NCBI RefSeq assembly: GCF_019645875.1
Contig: NZ_CP081000.1
Location: forward strand, 1,240,001-1,304,000
Length of the DNA stretch: 64,000 bases
DNA from: Mycolicibacterium senegalense
Lineage (GTDB): Bacteria > Actinomycetota > Actinomycetes > Mycobacteriales > Mycobacteriaceae
Direction: 5' to 3'
Both the position numbers and the translations under genes were made by a program. How positions within the stretch are numbered: the stretch's first letter is position 1; each line of letters opens with the position of its first letter. Below the pieces are notes generated by a model. That model was not told the DNA's origin and did no database searches. It saw nothing but the letters and a program-made list of their open reading frames with translations. This document shows, piece after piece, positions 52,201-60,097 of the stretch.

Positions 52201-52518
52201 CGCGTCACGCAGTCGCTGCCCTCGGGCCTGCTGATCCTCTGCCACCAGGTGCTGCAACAGGTCATTGTCGGCGCGCGCCGGATCCTCCAATGCCAGCAGG
52301 GCGCCGACGATCTGGGCCCGCACCCGCTCGCGCAACTCCTGGCTGGCCGCCCGGCCGAAGGTGATGAGCAGCATCTGATCGAGCGTCGCCGCTCCCTCGG
52401 CCACCAACCGCGTTACCAGGCCCGCCAGGGCGAACGTCTTGCCGGTGCCCGCGCTGGCCTCCAGCACCGTGGTGCTGTTGGCTTGCGGCAACGGGCCGAG
52501 CAGATCGAAGACCTTCAC
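49264..52518 (-). CDS. recB: RecB subunit of RecBCD helicase-nuclease
   Basis: 1084 residues from GTG 52518, overlapping the recC stop by 4 bp (GTGA). UvrD-like helicase: ASAGTGKT at 21-28, VDEFQDTDPVQWQ, LIGDPKQAIYAFRGGD, TNWRSD, ASNDEPN region and YVAMTRAQSQVVAWW. The C-terminal RecB nuclease has YLSGSVDVVLRIGGRFVVVD followed by YKTN, the catalytic DxxxYK core. It is both the 3'-5' motor and the nuclease. Confidence 0.96.
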   Translation of the reverse strand: MKVFDLLGPLPQANSTTVLEASAGTGKTFALAGLVTRLVAEGAATLDQMLLITFGRAASQELRERVRAQIVGALLALEDPARADNDLLQHLVAEDQQARGQRLRDALAGFDAATIATTHQFCQIVLKSLGVAGDSDSGVTLVESLDDLVCEIVDDLYLAHFGAQRDVPELGYAEALRLARVVVANPATELRPLDPEPESPAGIRVAFARAVLAELEIRKRRRGVLGYDDLLTRLAGALQSENSAARVRMAQRWPIVMVDEFQDTDPVQWQVIERAFSGQSTLILIGDPKQAIYAFRGGDIDTYLRAAATAGDKQTLGTNWRSDSVLVDRLQAVLRGAELGGPDIVVHDVQANHQGHRLAGAPHNDPFRLRVVTRNRPGTKVIPISDLREHIGRDLAADIGALLTSGATFGGDPLQARDIAVIVETHKDARACHTALLAAGIPAVYTGDSDVFNSEAAEDWLYLLEAFDQPHRPGLVRAAAATMFFGETAETLAAGGDALTDRVADTLRTWAGHARERGVAAIFEAAQLAGMGKRVLSWQGGERLMTDLAHMTQLLGDTAHREGFGLAALRDWLRTQRSEGGGESERNRRLDSDAAAVQIMTVWVSKGLQFPIVYLPFAFNRYVPEPDLVLFHDEGVRCLQVGGPDPAVTRAGRAEAAADDSRLTYVAMTRAQSQVVAWWAPSNDEPNGGLSRLLRGRAPGEAAVPDRCAPAKVSDDDALARLRAWEAAGGPTLEESVVLPAAPVPTHDVPDGLAARHFHRSIDTAWRRTSYSGLLRAAEDDGHAGVSSEPEVVELDDESTDIAVIAAAQGADVPSPMASLPTGAAFGSLVHAVLETADPLAADLPAELLAEVRRHAARWPVEVSAEELAGALLPMLDTPLGPLAPGVTLRQIGLADRLCELDFEFPMAGGDLRGGEFARLADVGALLDEHLPADDPMAGYADRLSTGLLGRQPLRGYLSGSVDVVLRIGGRFVVVDYKTNWLGTGDEPLTAADYGRDRMAEAMLHSDYPLQALLYSVVLHRFLSWRLPDYDPATHLGGVMYLFVRGMCGVQTPVVDGHPAGVFSWKPPAALVIAMSQLLDQGAA

Positions 52519-55500
52519 CGCGGCGACCTCTCGGCCCGAAGGACCGGCAACCACAGCCGCTCGGCGTACTCACCGAGCCCCAGCCCGGCCAAGCGGCTCA
52601 ACGGCGCGCCGCGGCCCCACGCCCGTACGTGTGCAGGCGCCTCGTCCTCGCCGGGGAACCTGCCGCTGCGCCACCGGAATCCGGCCTCACGCTCCGGGTC
52701 GTCACCGGCATGCCGGGCCGCCGCCCACGCGTAGGACGTCTTGACCGGCAGCGGCAGCGGCTCCCGGCGGCCCGCGTCATAGATGGCCACCAGATCGGCC
52801 AATATCGCGATCGGATCGTCGGGACGGCCCAGCGCCTCGACCCGCGGGGTGTCGCCGCGCCGGGGTCGACCGATGCACACCGCCGACCAATCCTCGTGGG
52901 GATGCCCGGCGGCCAACGCCAACAACGGAATCCAGGATTGCAGCAGGTGCTTGCCGTCGAGCTTGGAATAGGTGACCGACACCAGGCGGTCGCCGAACAC
53001 AGGGGAGACCGTGCCGGCCAGCCGGCGCCCGGTGCCCAGGTCGATGTCGACGTCATAGGCTCGCGGGTCGGCGCTGCGGTGCCGCAGCGCCTCGGCGGCC
53101 AGCAGCGCACATTGATCCCGCAGCGCGATCGCGCGCCGCCAACCCAACTGGCCCGGGGGCAGGGTGCCGCGACGCCACTCCGCCTGCTGGGCGTCCGCCG
53201 GGGTCATGCCGCGCAGAATGTCGTTCAGCATCCGATCGCCGACGGTCCACTCCTCCAGCGCGTCGATGTCGACCGGCATCTCATCCGACACCCCGTCCAC
53301 ATCCCACGGCAGCGTGTACTCCAACGCCCGGAAGAAGCCTTTCACCGGATCCTTGAAGAAGGTGACGAGATCCTCCAGCGCCACATCTGCGGCGGGCAGC
53401 GCGGGCAACGGATGGTCGAAGAACGGCGGGCGTTCGGCCCGCTGCCCGGCGCTGGCCCGCGCCGCGGTGAGCGCCGTGGGGTCGAACGTGAACGGGCCTT
53501 CCGGCAGCAGCGCGCCTGGGGTGACGTTACGAATGTCGAAGGGCTGCAACGGGTGCGTGGTCACCACATCCGCCGGCTGCTCGGTGGTGACCTTGACGGT
53601 GTCGAGGAGTTCGGCCAGCGGCACGGCGGGCGGCCGCGCCTGTCCGGAGTATTCGTTGGCGCCGGTATAGGTGATGACGAGGGTCTGGGTGGCCGCGCCG
53701 ATCGCGTCGAGCAGCAACTGACGGTCCTCCGAGCGGATGTCGCGCTCACCGGTGCGCGGGTCACGCGCCAGCACGTCGTCGCCGTCGACAGCCCCCAGCC
53801 GGGGGAACACGCCGTCGTCCAAGCCGACCAGGCACACCACCCGGTGCGGCACCGAGCGCATCGGCACCATGGTGCACACCGTGAGGGTTCCGGTGCGGAA
53901 GTTCGCCCGGGTTGGCCGCCCGGCCAGGTGCCGGCCCAGCAGTGCGCGAATATCGCTGAGCCGCATGGGCGTAGCGGCCGCCCCGGGCGCCCCGGCGATC
54001 TCGGCGAACTCGCGCTGTACCTGGGCGGCGGGCCAGTCCTCATCGGAGTGGGCCAGTGCTTCGATGCCGGTGCTCAACGCCGACAACCAGTCGCCGAGCG
54101 GGCGCACGCCGCTGAGCTGACGGACGGTGCGGCTCAGTTTTTCGACGAAGTCGGCGAACCGGCCGGCCAACTCGACGCGGTTGCTGCTGACGTCGTCGAG
54201 TGGCAACGTGGTACCCAGCCAGGCATGCGAATCGTCGGACATCGCCACCCCGGCCAGCACCCGGTCAATACCGAAACGCCAGGTGTTGTGCAGGAATTCG
54301 ACGCCGTAAGGGCTGCGGTGCTCCTGATCGAAACCCCACCGGATGTTGGCCTCACGCACCCAGGCGGTGATGGCTTCCAGATCGTCGTCGGTGAAACCGA
54401 ACCGGGCCCGCACCGGATCCGACTCGGCCAGGTTGAGTACTTCGCTGGCCGTGGCGCGCCCACCGGCCAGATCCAGCACCGACGCCGCCACGGACAGCAG
54501 CGGATTGGTCTGCACGAGAGCTCGATCGGCCAACCGCACCCGCAGCTTGTGCGCCGGATGCGCGCCGCGCACGACGTCGCCCAGCCCGAACCTGGCTGTG
54601 ATCAACGGGGCGTAGGTCTCGATATCGGGGCACATCACCAGCATGTCGCGGGGCTCCAGGCTCGGATCGTCGGCCAGCAGACCGAGCAGCACCTCGCGCA
54701 GGACCTCGATCTGGCGGGCCGGCCCGTGGCAGCTGTGCACCTGCAGCGAGCGGTCCTCCCGCCGGGGCACCCGACCGGCCGGCCGGACCGCGTTGGCGGC
54801 GATATCGGACTGGAGCCAGCCCAGTACAGTGTCGGGATAGCCTGTGCCGGGAAGGTATTCGTCGGTGTCGGCGGTCGGCAACCCGCGCTGCAGCTCCCGC
54901 AGATCGCGGCCCAGGGTGGCCAGCAGCGGGTGGCCCACATCGCGGTGGCTGTTGTCCTCCCGGCGGGGGACAGGGCCGATGTGCGCGGTCAACGATTGCC
55001 ACAGCTCGTCGCTGGGGTGCGGCAGCCACAGATGCAGATCGTGATGGGTGGCCAGTGCGGTAAGCAGTTCGATCTCGGTGACCGGCAGCCGGGTATGCCC
55101 GAACAGGGACAGCCGCTGCGGTAACTCAGTTGGTGACTCGCTGAGCCGGGCAAGGGTTTTCGCGTGCCGGATGTGCGGCGGCTCGGCGTCGATCCGCTCG
55201 ACGAGCGCCTGCCACAACGGCTGCTGCCAGGCCAGGTCGGCCGGCAGCTCCGTCCAGTCGACCAGCAGCTGCGGGCGCTGGCGGGCATAGGAGGCGAACA
55301 GCCCGGCCAGCCGTCGGGCCACCGCATAGCGCCGGCCCTGGCGCAGCTCATACTCGTCACCGGTCTCGAAGTGGCCGAGGTGGGTGGCCACCGGCTCACA
55401 CCACGGCTCATCCAGGTTCTCGTCGATGACTGCCAGCAGCGGCCAGGCCATCGCGTCGGCCGACCACGGATCGTCGTCGGCGGTGCCGGTCAGCTCGGCG

Positions 55501-55706
55501 ATCAAGGATCGGGGATTACGGAACTCGACCGCCGCGCACACCCCGAGCCGGTTCGACAACCGCTGGCTCAGCCAGCGCTCCACGCCCTTGGCGGGCACGA
55601 GCACCAGCTCCTGGGCGAAGGGATCAGCCGGGGGCTGCGCCAGCAGATCTGCCAGCCCGTCGGCGAGCAGATCGGTGCGCTCGGCGCGGTGCAGGTGCAA
55701 TCCCAT
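52515..55706 (-). CDS. recC: RecC subunit of RecBCD
   Basis: 1063 residues from ATG 55706 (an in-frame GTG lies two codons earlier at 55712). Starts GLHLHRAERTDLLADGLADL; has FAQELVLVPAKGVERWLSQR, PRDMLVMCPDIETYAPLI, VVCLVGLDDGVFPRLGAVDG and the C-terminal FFKDPVKGFFRALEY. RecC is a catalytically dead helicase-nuclease that splits the duplex and, in E. coli, reads Chi. A TATCGT box 8 nt before the ATG may give a nearly leaderless mRNA for the whole recCBD operon. Confidence 0.95.
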   Translation of the reverse strand: MGLHLHRAERTDLLADGLADLLAQPPADPFAQELVLVPAKGVERWLSQRLSNRLGVCAAVEFRNPRSLIAELTGTADDDPWSADAMAWPLLAVIDENLDEPWCEPVATHLGHFETGDEYELRQGRRYAVARRLAGLFASYARQRPQLLVDWTELPADLAWQQPLWQALVERIDAEPPHIRHAKTLARLSESPTELPQRLSLFGHTRLPVTEIELLTALATHHDLHLWLPHPSDELWQSLTAHIGPVPRREDNSHRDVGHPLLATLGRDLRELQRGLPTADTDEYLPGTGYPDTVLGWLQSDIAANAVRPAGRVPRREDRSLQVHSCHGPARQIEVLREVLLGLLADDPSLEPRDMLVMCPDIETYAPLITARFGLGDVVRGAHPAHKLRVRLADRALVQTNPLLSVAASVLDLAGGRATASEVLNLAESDPVRARFGFTDDDLEAITAWVREANIRWGFDQEHRSPYGVEFLHNTWRFGIDRVLAGVAMSDDSHAWLGTTLPLDDVSSNRVELAGRFADFVEKLSRTVRQLSGVRPLGDWLSALSTGIEALAHSDEDWPAAQVQREFAEIAGAPGAAATPMRLSDIRALLGRHLAGRPTRANFRTGTLTVCTMVPMRSVPHRVVCLVGLDDGVFPRLGAVDGDDVLARDPRTGERDIRSEDRQLLLDAIGAATQTLVITYTGANEYSGQARPPAVPLAELLDTVKVTTEQPADVVTTHPLQPFDIRNVTPGALLPEGPFTFDPTALTAARASAGQRAERPPFFDHPLPALPAADVALEDLVTFFKDPVKGFFRALEYTLPWDVDGVSDEMPVDIDALEEWTVGDRMLNDILRGMTPADAQQAEWRRGTLPPGQLGWRRAIALRDQCALLAAEALRHRSADPRAYDVDIDLGTGRRLAGTVSPVFGDRLVSVTYSKLDGKHLLQSWIPLLALAAGHPHEDWSAVCIGRPRRGDTPRVEALGRPDDPIAILADLVAIYDAGRREPLPLPVKTSYAWAAARHAGDDPEREAGFRWRSGRFPGEDEAPAHVRAWGRGAPLSRLAGLGLGEYAERLWLPVLRAERSPR

Positions 55707-55730
55707 CGACACACACGATAGGAGACGGGG

Positions 55731-56981
55731 TCAGGCCGCCACCGGATTTGGCGCCGACAGCGCACGCGGCCGGGCCGCCAGCGCGACCGCCAGGGTGATG
55801 GCGCCGGCGATCACGAACGCCACGCGCACGTCGAACACGTCGGCCGCACCGCCCAGCAGCGCCGCCGCGAACGGGCGCGAGCCGAGGAAGCCCACCAGCC
55901 ACAGCGCCATGATGCGGCCACGCAACGCCTCCGGCGCGCGCTCCTGCACGACGGTGCTCAGACCCGTCATCGCCCAGCCGAAACCCAGCCCCGCAATCGC
56001 GAAACCGGCCAGCGCCAAGGCCGTCACGGTGCCCAGGGCCAGCAGGCCGCACCCGGCCACCAGCAGCCACAGCCCGATCGCCGAGACCCGGGCAGCGGGC
56101 AGCCGTCCGCGCATCGCGGCCAGGACCACCATGCCGAGCGCGGCGCCGAGGCCGAACGCCGCCGACAGGGCCCCCACCAGATGGGCGCCGCCGCCGAGAG
56201 CTTCGGCCATCGACGGCGTGAGCGTGATGGACGGATCCGAAGCGAACCCGACCGTGGTGACCGCGAGCAGCGCCAGCAACAGCGGACGGTCTCGCCACAC
56301 GTAAGCCAGGGCTGCGCGCACCCGGTAGTCCCCGTCGGGACTGCGCTCGGGGCGGGCCGGGAAAGTGACCAGCAGCAGGAAGATCGCGAACACCAGGTGC
56401 AGGCCGGCGCTGATCGCGAAGCCCGGCGCGGCGCCGAAACGGGCGGCCAGGAACGCGCCGATGGCCGGGCCCAGGATGCGGCCGATGGTCATCGGAATGC
56501 TGTTGAGCGCCATGGCCGTCGGGAGTTCGCCGTCGCGGATCAGGCTCGGCACGATCGATTGCATGGCCGGGCCGCCGATCACGAAACCGAAGCCGACGAG
56601 CGTGGAGCCGACCAGCACCGGCACCGCTGCGGCGGTGCCCTGCAGGTCCGGTGCCGCGCCCAGCCAGAGGGCTGTCGAACCCGAGCCGATGATGCACAAC
56701 ACCCGGCCCCACAGGATCTGGCGGGCCGGGTTGCCGACATCGGCCCACTTGCCGCTGGTCGGGCTCAAGATGAGCTGAGGCAGGAACTGTGCGACGCCTA
56801 CCATGCCCACCATCACCGCCGAACCCGTGGCATCGAAGATCACGATGGCCGCGACGATGCCGTGCGTCCACACCGCGACGACGGAGAACATCTTGCCCCA
56901 GAACAACGCGCCGAAGACCGGGTCGAACATCAGCCGCAGGGCACCGCGCGGTTGCGGCCGGGCAGCGGTCTCGGCTGTCAC
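55731..56981 (-). CDS. Major facilitator superfamily transporter
   Basis: 416 residues from GTG 56981, overlapping the marR stop by 4 bp. Twelve predicted helices; N-terminal half with FGALFWGKMFSVVAVWTHGI and GVAQFLPQLILSPTSGKWAD, then LIRDGELPTAMALNSIPMTI and RILGPAIGAFLAARFG; second half with ALRGRIMALWLVGFLGSRPF. This is the MFS_3/enterobactin-exporter-like subgroup of drug or siderophore exporters. Coupled translation with marR implies control by it. Confidence 0.9.
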   Translation of the reverse strand: MTAETAARPQPRGALRLMFDPVFGALFWGKMFSVVAVWTHGIVAAIVIFDATGSAVMVGMVGVAQFLPQLILSPTSGKWADVGNPARQILWGRVLCIIGSGSTALWLGAAPDLQGTAAAVPVLVGSTLVGFGFVIGGPAMQSIVPSLIRDGELPTAMALNSIPMTIGRILGPAIGAFLAARFGAAPGFAISAGLHLVFAIFLLLVTFPARPERSPDGDYRVRAALAYVWRDRPLLLALLAVTTVGFASDPSITLTPSMAEALGGGAHLVGALSAAFGLGAALGMVVLAAMRGRLPAARVSAIGLWLLVAGCGLLALGTVTALALAGFAIAGLGFGWAMTGLSTVVQERAPEALRGRIMALWLVGFLGSRPFAAALLGGAADVFDVRVAFVIAGAITLAVALAARPRALSAPNPVAA

Positions 56982-57454
56982 GAGCTGATTCCCCGCTCGA
57001 AATCGGTGACCAGTTGCTCCAGCAGTTCGACGAGCTTGTCGACATCGGATTCGGCCCAGTCGGCCACCGTCTCGGCGACCATCTCGCGCCGCCGTTCGGT
57101 GACGGCGGCCAGCGCCTGACGCCCCGTGTCGGTGAGAGTGAGCTCGCACCGGCGCTGATCCTGCGCGGCGAGGGTCTTGGTCAGCAGGCCGGCCGCCACG
57201 ACATTGGCGACGGTGCGGCTGGCGGTGGAGTGCTCGACGGCCATGTACTCGGCCACCTCGCCGACCGATGCGCTCTGCCCGGCTTTCTCTCGCTGCTCGA
57301 CGGCCCGCAGCACCCGCAGCGTCGACAGCGACGGAACACTGCCCGACGCGTCGATCAGCCGGCGCCGCCACCCCGGGCGCTGCCGCACGGTGTGGATGCG
57401 CACCAGAAGCTCATCGAGTTGGTTGTAGCGAGGCACTATATGTGCATAGCACAT
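56978..57454 (-). CDS. MarR-family transcriptional regulator
   Basis: 158 residues from ATG 57454 with GGAG 9 nt upstream. Winged helix: ASVGEVAEYMAVEHSTASRT, VANVVAAGLLTKTLAAQDQR, RCELTLTDTGRQAL. It precedes and overlaps an MFS exporter. A palindrome (57439-57455) covers its first codons. An alternative GTG start at 57436 would place that palindrome wholly upstream. Confidence 0.92.
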   Translation of the reverse strand: MCYAHIVPRYNQLDELLVRIHTVRQRPGWRRRLIDASGSVPSLSTLRVLRAVEQREKAGQSASVGEVAEYMAVEHSTASRTVANVVAAGLLTKTLAAQDQRRCELTLTDTGRQALAAVTERRREMVAETVADWAESDVDKLVELLEQLVTDFERGISS

Positions 57455-57455
57455 A
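57439..57455. promoter_or_regulatory. Palindrome over the marR start codon (likely autoregulatory operator)
   Basis: TATGTGC, ATA, GCACATA: perfect 7-bp arms, spaced 3, in a markedly AT-rich patch. MarR proteins typically bind such 15-20 bp palindromes at their own promoter. Confidence 0.55.
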
Positions 57456-57578
57456 GATATATCTCCGAGCGAATGGTCGCTCCGGCCCGCGTGTGCAGCG
57501 CTGTGGCGGAAAAACGGTCGAAAAATCGCCGCAGCGCTTCACAGGTGAACTGTCGGTACGGCTCGGCAGACTCCGCCC

Positions 57579-58442
57579 ATGGGGGATCCATTCGTCGGAA
57601 GCCAAGCGCTGGCCTCGGGAGCGTTGACGCGGCATGAACTGAGAACCCGATTCAGAGCCATCCATCGCGACATCTACGTCGCCAGGGACGCCAGGCCGAC
57701 CGCGCTACTGCGGGCCAAGGCGGCCTGGTTGCGGTCTCGGGGACACGGAGTGCTGGCCGGGTTCTCCGCATCGGCGTTCCACGGGGCGCGCTGGATCGAA
57801 GCGAGCCTGCCCGCCTACGTCATCGACACCAACAATCGACGGCCGACCCGGGGGATCGTCACCTGGGCCGACGCGATCGAGGATGACGAGATCTGCTCGA
57901 TCGGTGATATCCGCCTCACCACACCGGCTCGTACGGCGGTCGATCTGGCCTGCAAGTTTCCCGAGGACACCGCTGTCGCTGCGATCGACGCGTTGGCCAG
58001 AGCTGCCCACCTGAAGGTCGCCGACATCGAGCAAGCCGCCGATCGGCACACGGGCCGCAAAGGCATCAGGCAGGCGCGTGCCACCATCGCGCTGGTGGAC
58101 CCCGGGGCGGAGTCGCCGCAGGAAACTTGGCTGCGGCTATTGGTGATTCGTGCCGGCTATCCGCGACCGCAAACGCAATATCGCGTCTATAACGAGTACG
58201 GCGCGCTGATCGGCGACGTCGACCTGGCATGGCCGGAGCTCAAGATCGCGCTGGAATACGAAGGCCGCCACCACACCGATCCGGAGCAGCTTCGCAAGGA
58301 CATCCAGCGCGTCGACGCGATGGTCGAAACGGGGTGGATCGTCATTCGGGTCACGTCCCGTGAAGGAGCCGCCAACGCGCTCGGCCGCATCGCCAAAGCG
58401 TGGGCCTCGCGTGCTTCACGTGCGACGGGGGAGTGGGTCTAG
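57579..58442 (+). CDS. AbiEi-like / DUF559 endonuclease-fold protein
   Basis: 287 residues. N-terminal half resembles the AbiEi antitoxin-type layout (ALTRHELRTRFRAIHRDIYV, GVLAGFSASAFHGARWI, RLTTPARTAVDLACKF, where the last is the 'TsperTilDl' element). C-terminal DUF559/Vsr-like domain: SPQETWLRLLVIRAGYPRPQ, then IGDVDLAWPELKIALEYEGR with the D...E-x-E(Y)-G metal site, and GWIVIRVT. No AbiEii toxin gene is adjacent. Multiple copies are normal in mycobacteria; function unproven. Stop overlaps the convergent crotonase gene by 4 bp. Confidence 0.85.
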   Translation: MGDPFVGSQALASGALTRHELRTRFRAIHRDIYVARDARPTALLRAKAAWLRSRGHGVLAGFSASAFHGARWIEASLPAYVIDTNNRRPTRGIVTWADAIEDDEICSIGDIRLTTPARTAVDLACKFPEDTAVAAIDALARAAHLKVADIEQAADRHTGRKGIRQARATIALVDPGAESPQETWLRLLVIRAGYPRPQTQYRVYNEYGALIGDVDLAWPELKIALEYEGRHHTDPEQLRKDIQRVDAMVETGWIVIRVTSREGAANALGRIAKAWASRASRATGEWV

Positions 58443-59149
58443 CCCGCGAATTCCGTTGCCAGCCCGTCGATTCCAGCCCTGATCGCGGTCAGCGCCCCGG
58501 CGCGGGCCTTGAGCTTGCTGGCCACGTGGGCCCCGGTGTGCAGCGTCGTCGCAGCCTCGGCAGCCACCTCCTGCGCCCGTGACAGGACAGCGTCGGCGTC
58601 GACCAGCTCGTCCACCCAACCGCCCGCGATCGCCGCGTCACCGGTGAACACCGCCGCCATGGAGTTGGCCCGCTGAAAAGTGGCCGGGGTCAAGCGCATC
58701 CGCATGATCTCGATGGCCGCGATCGGCAGTGTCATCCCGATCTTCACCTCGTTGGCCTGGCATCGCGCCGTCGACGAGCCGACCCGGTGATCGCCGCACA
58801 GCAGCAGGAACGAACCCATCGCGATGGCATGCCCGGTCGCTGCCATGATCACCGGCACGGGGAAACTCAGGCACCTCACTGCCAGTTCGAAACCGCCGGC
58901 GAGCATGCCCAGCGTCGCGGCCACGTCGCCCGACGAGAAGACGCTCAGGTCGAACCCGCCGCTGAACACTTTCGAATTACCGGCCAGCACCACGGCTTTC
59001 ACCTCGCCGGAAGCCGCGCCGGCGGCGGCCTGATCCAGTGCCGCGTTGATCTCGGCCTGCATCGCAGGCGACAGTGCGTTGACTTTGCCGTCATCCATCG
59101 TGATCGTGGCTACGGCGTCGTTGAGCTCGTAGCTCACCAGGCTGCTCAT
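58439..59149 (-). CDS. Enoyl-CoA hydratase/isomerase (crotonase) family protein
   Basis: 236 residues. Crotonase motifs: TITMDDGKVNALSPAMQAEI, VVLAGNSKVFSGGFDLSVFS (oxyanion hole), PVIMAATGHAIAMGSFLLLC (second oxyanion Gly), GDHRVGSSTARCQANEVKIG. The usual catalytic glutamates are not obvious at the second site, so it may be a hydrolase/isomerase variant and not a true hydratase. Acts in acyl-CoA metabolism. Confidence 0.9.
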   Translation of the reverse strand: MSSLVSYELNDAVATITMDDGKVNALSPAMQAEINAALDQAAAGAASGEVKAVVLAGNSKVFSGGFDLSVFSSGDVAATLGMLAGGFELAVRCLSFPVPVIMAATGHAIAMGSFLLLCGDHRVGSSTARCQANEVKIGMTLPIAAIEIMRMRLTPATFQRANSMAAVFTGDAAIAGGWVDELVDADAVLSRAQEVAAEAATTLHTGAHVASKLKARAGALTAIRAGIDGLATEFAG

Positions 59150-59172
59150 CGCACTGATGCTAGCGACTGGCC

Positions 59173-60027
59173 TCAGGCCCGATGACGCCTGCCGGAGGAA
59201 GCCGGCGGCTTGATCAGATCGGTCTCGGGATCGTCGTCGTCGTAATCGTCGTCATCGTCGTCGTGACTGGCCTCGTAGCGGTTACGCCAGCGGGACCGCA
59301 CCTCCGCACCCAAGGCGTTGATGCGGTTGATCTCGTTGCGCAGCGTCTGCTCGTCACTCTCCTTGGCCGCGTACTGGAAATACGTCAGCACACCGCGCAA
59401 CAACTCCAGCTTCTGCTTCTCACGGCGAGCCTGATCATGAGTGGTGAGCAACTCCATGCGGTCCACCGGCGGCAGCGTCGCCCAATCGAGCACCGCGGTG
59501 TTGCGCAGCTTGCGGCCGCTGGGCTTGCCGGGCGAGCCCGGCTCGTCGTAGTAGGTGATCGCACCGTCGAAACGCGACGCGATGGCCTCGCCCAGTTGCT
59601 TGCGGTCCAACGCCGAATCCCACACGATGCGCCACTCTTGCGACGGCGCCAGGTACGGAATCTCCGATGGCAGGTTCAACGGCACGATGTCGACGAAGTT
59701 GTCGTCGTAGGAGCTTTCGTACTTGCCGACCGTCGGCGGGTTCGCGAACTCGAACCGCAGCCCATAGGCCGGCCGTTGCCCGTAATTGCGCACGACAAGT
59801 TCGACCAGATGCCAATCGGCACTGCTGGGCTCCATGAACATCGACACATTCGGCTGGGTCAGCTCGGCCTGACGCTCCCTGGCCTTCAAATACTGCCGCC
59901 ACGCATAGATCAACGCGATGACGACGACGACGATCGCCACCCATGCCGCGAGCGCAGTCCATGCACCCGGTTCGAAACTAGCCAACTCACGCCCCCGCTC
60001 CGTGACTGAATCGATGATCCCCACCAA
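59173..60027 (-). CDS. Membrane-anchored protein with polyaspartate tail
   Basis: 284 residues; TTG 60027 or the next-codon GTG 60024. One membrane helix near the N-terminus (WTALAAWVAIVVVVIALIYA) followed by a cytoplasmic beta-rich domain (PNVSMFMEPSSADWHLVELV, VRNYGQRPAYGLRFEF, YLAPSQEWRIVWDSA) and helices. The tail is a run of Asp broken by one Tyr before PETDLIKPPASSGRRHRA. No family recognised; found in actinobacteria. Confidence 0.75.
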   Translation of the reverse strand: MVGIIDSVTERGRELASFEPGAWTALAAWVAIVVVVIALIYAWRQYLKARERQAELTQPNVSMFMEPSSADWHLVELVVRNYGQRPAYGLRFEFANPPTVGKYESSYDDNFVDIVPLNLPSEIPYLAPSQEWRIVWDSALDRKQLGEAIASRFDGAITYYDEPGSPGKPSGRKLRNTAVLDWATLPPVDRMELLTTHDQARREKQKLELLRGVLTYFQYAAKESDEQTLRNEINRINALGAEVRSRWRNRYEASHDDDDDDYDDDDPETDLIKPPASSGRRHRA

Positions 60028-60097
60028 GTGGGTATATCACGGACTTTCAGTGGGGGCAGCGGTCCGGCTCAGCAAACTTCAGCCAAAACCAGTGGTC

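Noticed and set aside
52629..55124. 831-codon open frame on the plus strand
   Set aside because: Antisense shadow of recC, and a similar 624-codon frame shadows recB; both lack motifs and carry shadow-like composition.
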